The notes under the pieces were generated by a model. The model was not told the DNA's origin. It saw nothing but the letters and a program-made list of their open reading frames with translations, and did not search any database. From positions 1 through 64,000 of the forward strand of contig JADZDP010000051.1 of NCBI GenBank assembly GCA_020850995.1: a stretch of DNA of 64,000 bases. Reading direction: 5' to 3'. Both the position numbers and the translations under genes were made by a program. Positions 27,331 to 36,744 of this stretch are shown here, one piece after another (position 1 is the first letter of the stretch; the number at the start of each line of letters is the position of its first letter). This stretch comes from Deltaproteobacteria bacterium. GTDB lineage: Bacteria; Myxococcota; UBA727; VGSZ01.

Positions 27331-28340
27331 GAGGGCGCGCCGGCCCTCACCGGACCCGAGAGCGCCTCCTTGGGGACCAGGTTGCAGCAACGCGCCAGGT
27401 GCGCGCGGTCGCCGTCGGCGGGCTCGAGCGCGGGCTCGGCGGCACGGCAGCGGTCGAGCACGCGCTCGCAGCGGTCGGCGAAGCGGCAGCCCGGCGGGTG
27501 TTTGCCCGGCACGGGCACGGCGCCGGGGATGGCGCGCAGGCGACGGGGCCCGGCGAAGTCGGGCATCGAGGACAAGAGCCCGAGCGTGTACGGGTGGCGC
27601 GGCGTGGCGAAGATGCGCGCCACCGGCGCGCGCTCGACGATGCGGCCGGCGTACATCACGTTGACCAGGTCGCAGGTCTCGGCCACCACGCCAAGGTCGT
27701 GCGTGATGAGCAGGACGCTCATGCCCATGTCGGCCCGCAAGCGGCGCAACAGCTCGAGGATCTGCGCCTGCACGGTGACGTCGAGCGCGGTGGTGGGCTC
27801 GTCGGCGATGAGCAGGTCGGGCTTGCACGCCAGCGCCATGCCGATCATGACGCGCTGGCGCATGCCGCCCGACAGCTCGTGCGGATAGGCGCGCGCGCGT
27901 TGGGCCGGGCTCGAGATGCCCACGGTCTCGAGCATCTCGACGGCGCGGGCCCACGCGGCGCGGCGCGGCCGCTTCTCGTGCAGGCGCACCACCTCGGCGA
28001 TCTGCTCACCCACGGTGAGCACCGGGTTGAGCGAGGTCATGGGGTCTTGGAACACCATGGCGATGCGATTGCCGCGGATGGCGCGCAGCTCCCGCTCCGG
28101 CAGCTCGAGCAGGTTCTTGCCGCCGAAGCGCACGGCGCCGCGCACCTGCGCGGGCGGCTCCAGCAAACGCAAGATGGAGAGCGCGGTGACCGTCTTGCCC
28201 GAGCCCGATTCACCCACCAGGCCCACGGTGGTCCCCGGCGGTACCTCGAGGCTGACGCCGTCGGCGGCGCGCACCATGCCGGGGCCCTCGCTCGCAGGGA
28301 ACGAAACAGCCAGGTCGACGATGTCGAGCAGCGCCGTCAT
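27327..28340 (-). CDS. Peptide/nickel-type ABC transporter ATPase, DppD/OppD-like
   Basis: 337 residues. Walker [10 protein letters not shown], signature LSGGMRQR, Walker [19 protein letters not shown], and the C-terminal [15 protein letters not shown] tail of OppD/DppD. It pairs with the OppF-like gene downstream. It follows the MshEN-zinc-ribbon gene after only six bases, so an ABC ATPase pair is transcribed together with c-di-GMP-binding-type proteins, an unusual combination. Confidence 0.9.
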   Translation of the reverse strand: MTALLDIVDLAVSFPASEGPGMVRAADGVSLEVPPGTTVGLVGESGSGKTVTALSILRLLEPPAQVRGAVRFGGKNLLELPERELRAIRGNRIAMVFQDPMTSLNPVLTVGEQIAEVVRLHEKRPRRAAWARAVEMLETVGISSPAQRARAYPHELSGGMRQRVMIGMALACKPDLLIADEPTTALDVTVQAQILELLRRLRADMGMSVLLITHDLGVVAETCDLVNVMYAGRIVERAPVARIFATPRHPYTLGLLSSMPDFAGPRRLRAIPGAVPVPGKHPPGCRFADRCERVLDRCRAAEPALEPADGDRAHLARCCNLVPKEALSGPVRAGAPS

Positions 28341-28346
28341 GGTCGC

Positions 28347-29924
28347 TCACTTGTTCTCGTCGTTGGCGGGGGACGTGCCCGCGAACGCCGCCCAGGGCGC
28401 GGGGTCGTCGGCGCTCGCCGGCGGCGCGGGCTCGTAGGCGATCTCGGGCTCGGGTGTCGCCGCCGCCGGCGCCTCCGCAGGCTCGGTGACGAGCAGCAGG
28501 TCGCGCCCGCGCTGCACCGCCAGCTCGGGGGAGCCGTGCTCCTTGCGCAGCATGGGGCGCTCGGCGACGTCGGCCCAATCAGCCGCGAGCGATCGCTTGC
28601 GCGAGACGCCGCGCTGCAGCACCTCGGGGTCGTCGACGCGCGCGGCCGCGCTGCGCGCGCCGCCGAGCGCAAAGGCCCGCTGCAGCGCGAGGGTGACGAG
28701 GACGCTCGGGTCGTCGGCGAGCGCGGCGTCGCTCGGGCCGTCCACCGAGGAGCGCGCGAACAGGGCCGGCAAGCTCAGGGGCGGCATTGTTGGGCTGTCG
28801 AGCACGTCGACCTCGTCGCAACGACCGGCCAGCGACGTCGCCGACCACGCGAGCGCCGTGGACGGATGCGCGGCGTCGTGACCGCGCGCGCGCGCGCCGA
28901 GGGGCCGCGCCGAAGCGCTGGCACCGCCCTGGTCCGTCGTGGCCGCGGGGAAGCTCGGCAAGGAGCGCGTCGCCGCCGCGCGTGGTGCGCCGGTGAACGA
29001 GCAGCCACAGTGCGGACAGAAGCGCGCAGCGGGGATGCGCTCGGCGCCACAGGAAGGACACGCCGGCGCCGCCGCGAGCGTCGACGGCACGGCGGTGACG
29101 AGCGGCTGCGGGCTCGCGTCGGCCTCCTCGGCCTCCACCAGCTCGAGCGGCTCGACCTCCACGTCCATCAACAGCTCGGGCTCGGGCGCGGCGAGCGCGG
29201 CGGGCGCTGCCAGCACCGGCATCGGCGCCGGCGCAGGTGCGCTCGGTGGCTGCAAGAGCGCCGGCCCCGCCAGGGTCAGCTTGTCGAGGTCCAGGGGCGG
29301 CGGCATGGTGCCGTCGGCCTCGGCGCTGTCTTCGCCGAGGAACGAGCCATGGCGGCCGAAGGTGGCGGTGATCTCCTCGGGCGCGCGCCCGCCGTGGGCA
29401 GGAGCGGTGGCAACGCCCGTGATCACCGGGAGCTCAGCGCTGTCGGCGGTGGTGCTCAGCGCGTGCACCGGTGGCGGCGCAGGGGGCGCGGGCAGCCAGC
29501 GCTCGAGGGCGCGCTCGATGGCCAGCTCACCCGCGATGAAGGGCAGCACCTGTTTGCCCGTGAGGCGCGCGACCTCCTCGATGGCCTCGCTGTTGGTGGG
29601 GTCGGCCATGGCCAGGAACAGGAGATCGCCACGCGCGTCCTTGCGCACGCCCACGGGGAAGATCGCGTAGTGGCGCGCCACGTCGCCCGGGATCAGCTGC
29701 GTCAACGCCGCCGGCGGCGTGTCCATGGGCAGGTCGCCCATGGGGATGCCGAGCTGCGTCGAGAGCAGGCGCACCAATCGGTCCTCAGGCACGATCTTGT
29801 TGACCACGAGGATGCGGCCGATCCTGCCGCCCGCTTCGCGTTGGTGCGCGAGCGCCATGGCGAGCTGCTGCTCGGTAAGGATGCCGGCCTCGATGAGCAG
29901 CTCGCCGATGCGCTTGCGGGCCAT
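28347..29924 (-). CDS. MshEN-domain protein with zinc ribbon
   Basis: 525 residues. The first 160 residues are a GspE-N/MshEN domain ([37 protein letters not shown], the second half repeating the pattern), which in MshE binds cyclic di-GMP. The secretion ATPase domain that normally follows is absent. Instead there is a long Ala/Pro/Glu linker, a zinc ribbon near residue 300 ([10 protein letters not shown]...FCPHCGCSF) and a low-complexity tail with no recognised domain. It is probably an adaptor. Start ATG at 29924. A shorter paralogue lies immediately upstream. Confidence 0.75.
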   Translation of the reverse strand: MARKRIGELLIEAGILTEQQLAMALAHQREAGGRIGRILVVNKIVPEDRLVRLLSTQLGIPMGDLPMDTPPAALTQLIPGDVARHYAIFPVGVRKDARGDLLFLAMADPTNSEAIEEVARLTGKQVLPFIAGELAIERALERWLPAPPAPPPVHALSTTADSAELPVITGVATAPAHGGRAPEEITATFGRHGSFLGEDSAEADGTMPPPLDLDKLTLAGPALLQPPSAPAPAPMPVLAAPAALAAPEPELLMDVEVEPLELVEAEEADASPQPLVTAVPSTLAAAPACPSCGAERIPAARFCPHCGCSFTGAPRAAATRSLPSFPAATTDQGGASASARPLGARARGHDAAHPSTALAWSATSLAGRCDEVDVLDSPTMPPLSLPALFARSSVDGPSDAALADDPSVLVTLALQRAFALGGARSAAARVDDPEVLQRGVSRKRSLAADWADVAERPMLRKEHGSPELAVQRGRDLLLVTEPAEAPAAATPEPEIAYEPAPPASADDPAPWAAFAGTSPANDENK

Positions 29925-29985
29925 GACGGCACTCTCCCATACCTGGTGGGAGCAGCACGAGGGGGGCGTGCGGCCCCCATCGCCG

Positions 29986-30669
29986 TCAGCGCCGGCGTGG
30001 CAGCTCGTCGGGGCGGATCACGCCCCGCGCGATCAACAGCTCGGCCACGACGCGCACGTTGTGGGCGTGGGTGGCCACGCGCTGCTCGAACGCCGCGACG
30101 CCCGGCGGCGTCGGCGCCGGCACTGGCGCCGCGGCGGGCATGGCCGGGCTGGTCGTGCGGGGCAGGCCCGTGCCGCGCACCTCGCCGGCGTTGTCGATCA
30201 GCACCGGCCCCGAGGTCTCCTCGCGCAGCACCTGCGATGACTGTGCCCCAAGCAGGCGGCGGATCGCGGCCAAGAGCGCCTGCTCACCCACGAGGAGCGG
30301 CTCGATGCGCGTCCCGAAGCGTCGTTGCACGTCGTCGAGCAGCTGGAGATCGCGCGGATCGGCCATGGCGACCTTCACCACGCGCTGCTCCTGGAGGTAC
30401 TGCAAGGGCAGCACACGGTGCTGCTCGCACAAGGGCCGCGGCAGGCGCTGCGTCAGCGCCTCGGGTACGGCATCGACGGTGGCAAGATCCAGCCACGGCA
30501 CGCCGAGCTGTCGCGACAGCGCCTGCACCACGAGCTGTTCGGACACCGCGCCCATCCGCACCAGGATCTGCCCGAGCTTGCCGCCCCAGCGGCGCTGCTC
30601 GGCCAGCGCGGCGTTGACGTTCAGCTCCGTCGTCACGCCGGCCTTGACCAGCATCTCGCCCAGGCGCAT
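29986..30669 (-). CDS. Stand-alone MshEN-domain protein
   Basis: 227 residues from the second ATG (30669), since GAGGA is eight bases before it but abuts the first ATG (30678). It has the MshEN pattern MRLGEMLVKAGVTTELNVNAALAEQ then GKLGQILVRMGAVSEQLVVQALSRQLGVPWLDL, followed by DPRDLQLLDDVQRRFG typical of the GspE N-terminal domain. No ATPase domain. A Pro/Ala linker ends in a small helical tail. It is paralogous to 28347-29924 and likely a second c-di-GMP sensor. Confidence 0.75.
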   Translation of the reverse strand: MRLGEMLVKAGVTTELNVNAALAEQRRWGGKLGQILVRMGAVSEQLVVQALSRQLGVPWLDLATVDAVPEALTQRLPRPLCEQHRVLPLQYLQEQRVVKVAMADPRDLQLLDDVQRRFGTRIEPLLVGEQALLAAIRRLLGAQSSQVLREETSGPVLIDNAGEVRGTGLPRTTSPAMPAAAPVPAPTPPGVAAFEQRVATHAHNVRVVAELLIARGVIRPDELPRRR

Positions 30670-30687
30670 CGCGTGCATCCTCGTCGA

Positions 30688-31545
30688 TCAGCGTAGCACG
30701 GCGCCGCCGAGCGGCTTCAGCTCTGTCCCCGGCGGTGGCTCGAGCACGAAGGCCTCGGCGGACAGCGCCGGTCCATTCCAGGTGACGTCGGTGGCGACGA
30801 AGTCGAGCGCCTGCTCGGGCGTGACGTCGAGCCGGCGCACGTGCCAGGCGAAGGGCACGATGGCGCCGTTGGCCTCGCGCAGGTCGCGGTAGCTGACCTC
30901 GAGCAGCGGGCGCCCGTCGCGTCGATGCAGGCGCCAGCGCAGTACCGCGTCGTCGGTGGCACGCATGGTCACCTGGCAGGGCCCCATGTCGGGCGGCTCG
31001 AGCCAGAGCTCGAAGGTGCCCGCCGCTCGATCGACCCCGGCCAGGCGCGCGCCACCGTCGAGCGGCGGGCGCGCCAAGAAGATGGCCACCGCTTCGCGCG
31101 GCGTGAGCGGCAACGGCAGCACCCGCGCCAGCGACGCCGCGTCGGCGTTGCCGCGGAAGAACACGGGCTGGCCCTGCGTGGCGTCGTAGACGGTCACCTG
31201 CGCGCCGTCGGTGACGAACATCTGCATCGGCTGCTCGAAGAACGAGCGCACCGCCACCGACACCATGGCTTGGGGTTGGAGCGCGACGTCGAGGTCGGCG
31301 CTGGCGACCACCCCCTCGAGGCCGGGCAGGCGCGCCTTGAGCGTGCCGGCCAGGCGCACGCGGCGCTCGCCGCTCGCGCGCGCGCGCGCGGCTGCGCCCT
31401 CGTCGGTGAGACCGTCGAGGTTGGGCAGGGGTGGCTGGTGCGGACAGCCGGCGGCCACTGCGACCACCCCCAGCGCGAGCGCCGCAAGCGCGAAAGCGCG
31501 CGGCGCGAGTGTCTTGGCACCGGGTGGCGCGCGCGTGCAGCTCAC
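30688..31545 (-). CDS. LolB/DUF4292-like lipoprotein
   Basis: 285 residues, GTG start overlapping the upstream stop (GTGA). Lipobox VAVAAGC. Repeated beta-strand pattern (VRLAGTLKARLPGLEGVVASADLDVAL, QMFVTDGAQVTVYDATQGQPVFFRG) fits the LolA/LolB-like DUF4292 fold, which handles lipoproteins or lipids. Downstream YRDLREANGAIVPFAWHVRRLD is typical of that family. Translationally coupled to the TPR lipoprotein. Function is inferred from fold only. Confidence 0.65.
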   Translation of the reverse strand: MSCTRAPPGAKTLAPRAFALAALALGVVAVAAGCPHQPPLPNLDGLTDEGAAARARASGERRVRLAGTLKARLPGLEGVVASADLDVALQPQAMVSVAVRSFFEQPMQMFVTDGAQVTVYDATQGQPVFFRGNADAASLARVLPLPLTPREAVAIFLARPPLDGGARLAGVDRAAGTFELWLEPPDMGPCQVTMRATDDAVLRWRLHRRDGRPLLEVSYRDLREANGAIVPFAWHVRRLDVTPEQALDFVATDVTWNGPALSAEAFVLEPPPGTELKPLGGAVLR

Positions 31546-33392
31546 AATCGACTCCCGATACGAACGACCAGCGCGTCGAGCTTCTGAAGCACCGGGTCAC
31601 CCGGTTCGAGCAGCTCCCGCGCGCGCGCCGCCAGACCGCGGGCCTGCTCGATGGCGCCGAGCTCGAGCTCGACGACCGCGCGGTGATACAGGATCTCGCC
31701 CTCGCCCGGCGAGAGCCGATCGGCGCGGGCCAGCGTGACGCGTGCCTGCTCGAGGGCGGCGTCGGCGTATTCGGCCCAGCCGAGCGTGTCGACCACGTAG
31801 CCATTGAGCGGGTCGCGCACCAGCGCTCGCCAGGCGAGCCGGCGCGCGTCGGCGGTGCGCACGCGCTGGTCGGCGAGCGTGAACGCCAAGAAGTTGAGCG
31901 TGTCGATGGTGGGTGGCCCGCGGTCGTGCAGGCGCTCCACGATCTCCACCGCCTGCGAGCCTTGCCCCGCGCGCTCCAGGTGGCGCGCCAGCGCGAAGTG
32001 GAGCTCGGCGTCGTGCGGGCGGGCACGCAGCGCACCGTCGAGGATGGCGCGCGCGCGCGCCGGGGCGTCGAGCAGCTCGTGGGCGCGCGCCGCCGCGATC
32101 GCCATCGCGACATCGTCCGGCGCGCGCGCGACCCCCGCGTCGGCGGCGGCGGCGACATCGGCGACCGGCAGCGCCCCCGCGCGGGCCGCGGCGGCGAGCG
32201 TGTCGAGCGTCGACGAGCTCGCGAGCTCCAAGCGCGGCGCGAGCATCTTGGCCGCCTCGCCGGCACGCCCTGCGCGGAGCAGCGCGCGGACGCAGGTGTC
32301 GAGCAGGTACGCCGCTAGCTCGGGCGTGGTGGGCGCTGCCACCGAGGGGCAGGTCGCGTCAGCGGCGGCGCCGAAGCGGCGCAGCAGCAGGAGCGTGTGG
32401 CCGTGCTCGGCGACGAGGTGCGGCGAGGCCGCGCTCGTGCCGGATGGCGCCAGCACGGCCAGCGCACGCTCGAGCTCGCCCATGGCCAGCCACGAGGAGC
32501 TCACCATCAGGCGCAGCTGCTCGGAGCCGTCGTCGTCGAGCCAGGCGCGCGCGAGCTCGTCGGCGCCGGGCAGGTCGCCCGACAGCGCGAGCGCCGCCAG
32601 CAGGTTGCGCCGCACCTCGCCGCTGTCGCCGACGGCCGCCGCCAGCGCGCGCGCCACCGCGGGCGCCGTGGTGGCCTCGCCCCGCGCCAGCAGCACCGTC
32701 AGCTTCAGCTCGAGCGCGTCGGGATCGTCGCTCTCGCGCGCCAGCGCGCGATCGGCGTGGCGGAAGGCGCGCTCCACGTCGCCGCGCTCGGCGAACACGC
32801 GCGCCAACGCGATGTAGCCGTCGACGGCGCCGGGCTCGCGCTGCATGAGCGCCTCGATGATCTGCTCGGCGGCCGCGACGTCGCCGCGCTCGATGCGCAG
32901 CTCGGCGAGCAAGAGCGAGCCGTCTCTATGCGCGGGGTCGAGGGCGAGCAAACGCGCGAGCGATCGCTCGGCGGCCGCGCCGTCGCCTGCCAAGCGCGCG
33001 GTCTGCGCGAGCACGAGCAGCGCTGCCACCGAGCGCGGTGCCAGCCGCAGCGCCTCGTCGGCAGCCTCGCGCGCTTGCTCGAGGTCGCCGCCCTCCAAGC
33101 AGGCCTCGGCCAGGCGCACCCGCAGGTACGCGGAGCGTGGGTCTTGCAACGCCGCCTCGCGCAAGAGCGCGACGCCGGCGGCGAGATCGCCGCCCTGCAT
33201 CTTGAGCTCGGCCTCGAGCACCGCGCGATAGGCCTCGGGGGAGACGTCGCGCGGCGGCTCTTCCGCGTCACTGGGCGCCGTGGCGCGCGCGCCCACGGGC
33301 GTCGTCGTCGGGGCCGCGACCTCCGACGCACTTGCGCAGGCGCCGAGCAGCGCCGTGCCGCACGCCCACGCGGCCACCCTCGCGCGCCTCAT
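31542..33392 (-). CDS. TPR-repeat lipoprotein
   Basis: 616 residues. Lipobox LLGAC in the signal, then about a dozen tetratricopeptide repeats from residue 50 to 590 (ALLREAALQDPRSAYLRVRLAEACLEGGDLEQAREAADEAL is not quoted further). TPR proteins scaffold protein complexes; here probably in the periplasm with the DUF4292 lipoprotein, with which it overlaps by four bases. It lies 16 bases after the TatT-like gene. Partners unknown. Confidence 0.8.
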   Translation of the reverse strand: MRRARVAAWACGTALLGACASASEVAAPTTTPVGARATAPSDAEEPPRDVSPEAYRAVLEAELKMQGGDLAAGVALLREAALQDPRSAYLRVRLAEACLEGGDLEQAREAADEALRLAPRSVAALLVLAQTARLAGDGAAAERSLARLLALDPAHRDGSLLLAELRIERGDVAAAEQIIEALMQREPGAVDGYIALARVFAERGDVERAFRHADRALARESDDPDALELKLTVLLARGEATTAPAVARALAAAVGDSGEVRRNLLAALALSGDLPGADELARAWLDDDGSEQLRLMVSSSWLAMGELERALAVLAPSGTSAASPHLVAEHGHTLLLLRRFGAAADATCPSVAAPTTPELAAYLLDTCVRALLRAGRAGEAAKMLAPRLELASSSTLDTLAAAARAGALPVADVAAAADAGVARAPDDVAMAIAAARAHELLDAPARARAILDGALRARPHDAELHFALARHLERAGQGSQAVEIVERLHDRGPPTIDTLNFLAFTLADQRVRTADARRLAWRALVRDPLNGYVVDTLGWAEYADAALEQARVTLARADRLSPGEGEILYHRAVVELELGAIEQARGLAARARELLEPGDPVLQKLDALVVRIGSRL

Positions 33393-33408
33393 GCGGGCCC
33401 GACCAGCG

Positions 33409-34257
33409 TCACCGGTCGAGCTCCTTGAGCAGCTGCGCCGCGTCGTTGCGATCGAACTTGCGCCAGTCGTTGGGGTTCGACGGGTTCTTGGCGTCGCGCG
33501 CCTTGGTGGCCCAGCTGCGCGCCTGCTCCTTCTTGCCCTGGTCGCGATAGAGCTTGGCCAGGTTGAACATGGCCGAGGTCAGGCCGGGGTCGCGCTGCAA
33601 GAGCTCGAGGTACGCCTTCTCGGCGCGCTCGTCGCTGCCACCGGCGATGCCGGGCACCGCGTGGTCCACGTCGGCCAGGGTCTGCTTGGCGAGCTTGTGG
33701 TTGCGATCGAGCTCGAGGCAGCGCTGTAGGCCCTTGCGCAGCTCGGGCAGCATGAAGAGCGAGTTCATCACGCCGCGGGTGCGCCCCGTGGTGGCCAGGT
33801 TGGCCATGTCCCAGAACATGCTCTCGACGTGGTTTGGCACCAGCGCCAGGCCCTTTTTGGCGGCGGCGCGCCCGGCCGTGTAGGCCTCGAGCTTCTTGGC
33901 CTCGGTGCTCTCGACGTCGCCCAGGCGCAGCCACGCGCGCGCCACGTCGGCCCAGCCGTCGGCGCGCTTCGTGGCCGGCAGGCCTGCGTCGGCGAGGCGC
34001 GCCTCGTAGAGCGCGATGGCGCGGCGCAGGTTCTCCTTGGTGTTGGGCGCATTCTCTACGAGCTCGCGAGGCTCGGCCAGGGGATCCACGGGCGGCGGCG
34101 TGGGCACCGGCGCGGCGCTCGGCGCCGCCGGTGTCGCCGTGGTGGGCTCGTCGGCGCGCGCGGCGGCGCACAGCAGGCACAGGAGCGCGCAGGTCGACGG
34201 CAGCGCGGCTTGCGTTCCTCGACAACGCACAAAAAACGTCGGCGCCAGGTGCGTCAT
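33409..34257 (-). CDS. TatT-like periplasmic TPR protein
   Basis: 282 residues from the ATG at 34257, with GGGAGGGG on the coding strand upstream. A signal-like hydrophobic stretch (STCALLCLLCAAARA) precedes a Pro-rich linker. The TatT-type pattern ENLRRAIALYEARL, HVESMFWDMANLA, LPELRKGLQRCLELD and AMFNLAKLYRDQGKKEQARSW indicates helical repeats as in the TRAP-associated TatT protein. TRAP transporter genes are not adjacent, so the TRAP link is not shown. It begins the TPR-lipoprotein-MshEN cluster. Confidence 0.7.
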   Translation of the reverse strand: MTHLAPTFFVRCRGTQAALPSTCALLCLLCAAARADEPTTATPAAPSAAPVPTPPPVDPLAEPRELVENAPNTKENLRRAIALYEARLADAGLPATKRADGWADVARAWLRLGDVESTEAKKLEAYTAGRAAAKKGLALVPNHVESMFWDMANLATTGRTRGVMNSLFMLPELRKGLQRCLELDRNHKLAKQTLADVDHAVPGIAGGSDERAEKAYLELLQRDPGLTSAMFNLAKLYRDQGKKEQARSWATKARDAKNPSNPNDWRKFDRNDAAQLLKELDR

Positions 34258-34335
34258 GGTCCCCTCCCACAGGTGCGATGCCGGGACTGTAGACAGGCTG
34301 CGCCCCGGCTGCACCAGGCGAGCAGCGGGCGCGCC

Positions 34336-35757
34336 TCAGGCCGCCGGTGGAGCGCGCCGCTCCGCGGCCAAGCGCGCCAGCAGCTCGCGGGCGGTCTCGG
34401 GCGTGAAGGGCTTGGGCAGCACCGCGTCGAAGCCGTCGAAGTGGAGCTCGGCGCGGGAGTACGAGCCCGAGCAGGCCACCACCGGCGCCACCACGCCATG
34501 CTGCCGCAGCGCCTGCAAGAGCCAGAAGCCGTCGTGCCCCGGCATGCGCAGATCGGTGATGACCGCCACCAGCTCGGCGCCGAGCGCGCGCGCACGCGCC
34601 AGCGCCTCGTCGGCGCCGGCCAGGCCCTCGACATGATGGCCGAGGCGCTCGAGCATGCGCACCGAGGCGCGGCGCCCGAGATCGAGGTCGTCGACGACCA
34701 GGAGGGTGGCAGCGCGCGTCTGGGCCGCGGCCGCGGGCGAAGCTGCCGCAGGAGCGTTCGCCGTGGCCGGCGAGGGCGAGAGCGGCACGAACATCTGGAA
34801 CGAGGTGCCCTGGCCGAGCTTGCTGCTCACCTCGACGAAGCCACCGTGCGCCAGCGCGCAGCCGTACACCTGGGTGAGCCCGAGGCCCGTACCCTTGCCG
34901 TGCTCCTTGGTGGTGAAGAAGGGCTCGAAGGCGCGCGCCACGGTCTCGGGCGCCATGCCGGCGCCGTTGTCGGTGACGCGCACCCAGGCGAAGGCGCCGG
35001 GGCGGGCGTCGGCGGGCGCCGAGGGCGGCAGCGCGCGCAGCTGCGACTGGCCCGTGGCGTAGCTGATGGCGCCGTTGCGCTCGGCCAGGGCGTCCTTGGC
35101 GTTGAGGCCGAGGTTGAGCAGCGCTTGCCGCCACTGGTCGACGTCGAGGTCGGCCTGGGGGTTCGACGGGTCGAGCGCGGCGCGCACGTCGACGTTCGAG
35201 GGGACGGTGGGGCGCAGTAGCCGCACGCACGACTGCACCACCTCGTTGAGCTCGGCGCGCTGCCGCTGCACGGGTCGCGGACGCTCGAGGTCGAGCAGGC
35301 GCATGGCGAGCGCGGTGGCGGCGCGGGTGGCCTCCGCGGCGTCCGCGAGCGCGGCGCGCGTGTCGCCATCGGTGGTGACCTCGGTGGCCTTGTCGAGGCC
35401 GGCGCCGATGACGAGCAGGTAGTTCTTCAGGTCGTGCGCCACCCCGCCGGCGAGCGCGGTGGCGGCGCGCATGCGCTCCGCCTGGATGAGCTGCGCCTGC
35501 AAGCGGTGGCGCTCGGTGGCCTCGAGGTGCAAGCGGTCTTCGGCGCGTTGGAGGGCGTCGGCCTTGGCCGAGTAACCCGAGGCCAGGCTGCCCTTGGTGG
35601 CCTTGAGGTCGAGGATGACGCCGGTGAGCAGGCGCGTCTTCACCGACGCGAGGTAGGCGGCGCAGTGCATGCGCAGCGCGCGCTCGCTCAGGACGCGACC
35701 GGTGGTGCGCGCCTCGCCCACCTGCTCGCGGCCGAGCTCGAGGGTGCGCTCAGCCAT
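34336..35757 (-). CDS. Hybrid sensor histidine kinase
   Basis: 473 residues, cytoplasmic, no membrane segment. A helical/coiled-coil start of about 95 residues leads to the phospho-His (His108 in ALAGGVAHDLKNYL), N-box LNLGLNAKDAL, G1 DNGAGM, F-box FEPFFTTKEHG and G2 GKGTGLGLTQVYG. A receiver domain is fused at the C-terminus (phospho-Asp402 in VITDLRMPG, Lys449 in PKPF). The sensor input is unknown. It overlaps the ODP gene downstream by eight bases on the same strand, so the two are coupled. No separate response regulator is adjacent. Confidence 0.88.
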   Translation of the reverse strand: MAERTLELGREQVGEARTTGRVLSERALRMHCAAYLASVKTRLLTGVILDLKATKGSLASGYSAKADALQRAEDRLHLEATERHRLQAQLIQAERMRAATALAGGVAHDLKNYLLVIGAGLDKATEVTTDGDTRAALADAAEATRAATALAMRLLDLERPRPVQRQRAELNEVVQSCVRLLRPTVPSNVDVRAALDPSNPQADLDVDQWRQALLNLGLNAKDALAERNGAISYATGQSQLRALPPSAPADARPGAFAWVRVTDNGAGMAPETVARAFEPFFTTKEHGKGTGLGLTQVYGCALAHGGFVEVSSKLGQGTSFQMFVPLSPSPATANAPAAASPAAAAQTRAATLLVVDDLDLGRRASVRMLERLGHHVEGLAGADEALARARALGAELVAVITDLRMPGHDGFWLLQALRQHGVVAPVVACSGSYSRAELHFDGFDAVLPKPFTPETARELLARLAAERRAPPAA

Positions 35758-36493
35758 TCCCGGCCCGCAGGTCGAGGCCGCAGCGCAGCTCCTTCAGGTG
35801 CGCGAAGGCCGCCGCGAGCTGTTCGCCCTCGAGCACTGAGCCGTGCTGCGGGCAGATGCGCTCGAAGCCCTTCTGCTCGAGCGCCTCGATGCACGGGCGC
35901 AGCACGGCGTTGGTGGGCATGTAGCGCTGGTGGAAGGGCGTCATGGCCTCGAGGTAGCCTCCCGAGGCGAACAACGACCACTCGCGCGAGATGCCGCCAA
36001 ACAGGTCCGACGTGAACGCGGTCTTGGTCTTGACGTCGACGGTGACCATGGCGCCCGGCGAGTGTAGGAAGGGGGTGGGGATGAACTCGAGCACGCGCCC
36101 GCTCTTGAGCACCCGGCGCCAGCCGTTCTCGCTCGGATCGAAGTAGCGCGAGCGCAGGCCGAGCGAGCGGATGAGCCGGATGGTCTCCGGGTGGGCGGCG
36201 ATCTCGAGGTCGGGGTTGTTGACCACCTCTTCCACCACCGCCGTGTTGCCGCAGACGTCCGGGTCTTGGTGGCTCGCGACCAAGAGCGTGATCTGCTCGG
36301 GGCTCACCACGTCGAGCACCTTGCGCATGATGACGTGGAAGTCGGGGATCGAGCCCGGGTCGATGAGCACCACGTCCTGCTCGTCGACGAGCAGGTAGGC
36401 GTTGCAGTGCAGCAGCGTGTCGGGGTCGTGGCGCCCGACCCAATAGACGTCGCGCGCCAGCGCCACGGCGCTGTTCAGATCGTGTGCCACCAC
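35750..36493 (-). CDS. ODP-type metallo-beta-lactamase-fold protein
   Basis: 247 residues with a GTG start. The metal-site pattern matches the oxygen-binding di-iron (ODP/FprA-like) group: SHQDPDVCGN (His, Asp), HSPGAM (His), TSDLFGG (Asp) and PQHGSV (His). Such domains bind O2 or NO at a di-iron centre, either as reductases or as sensors next to signalling genes. It overlaps a hybrid kinase gene, so a redox-sensing role in that kinase path is plausible (inference). The frame is open to 36760, but conservation starts here. Confidence 0.75.
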   Translation of the reverse strand: MVAHDLNSAVALARDVYWVGRHDPDTLLHCNAYLLVDEQDVVLIDPGSIPDFHVIMRKVLDVVSPEQITLLVASHQDPDVCGNTAVVEEVVNNPDLEIAAHPETIRLIRSLGLRSRYFDPSENGWRRVLKSGRVLEFIPTPFLHSPGAMVTVDVKTKTAFTSDLFGGISREWSLFASGGYLEAMTPFHQRYMPTNAVLRPCIEALEQKGFERICPQHGSVLEGEQLAAAFAHLKELRCGLDLRAGNG

Positions 36494-36673
36494 GTTTGGC
36501 CCCCCGCGTCCTTCTGCAACGGCCACGGCGCTTTGTCGACCGGGCGTGGCGCCGCGCGACCCGTCCGCTTGGTCGCCCTCGTGGGTCGCGCGCCCGGAGA
36601 TCGCCCGTCCGCCGCGACGTCGCGCGGGCTGCCGCATCCAAGTCGTTCCTCGAGCAGCGCCGCTCGGGGAGCA

Positions 36674-36709
36674 CCTTGGCACACACCTTGGCACACCCCT
36701 TGGCACACG
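36674..36709 (+). repeat. Three 12-bp iterons upstream of the SCE4755-type pair
   Basis: ccttggcacac(a/c) repeats at 36674, 36686 and 36698, exactly 12 bp apart. They lie in the divergent gap between the ODP gene and the gene at 36745. Each contains TGGCAC, which is the -24 element of sigma54 promoters; the second element appears as TTGG instead of TTGC. Could be a protein-binding array; see findings. Confidence 0.55.
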
Positions 36710-36744
36710 CCCCGGAAACTGCTGGCCGCGCGCACAGGAGCCCG

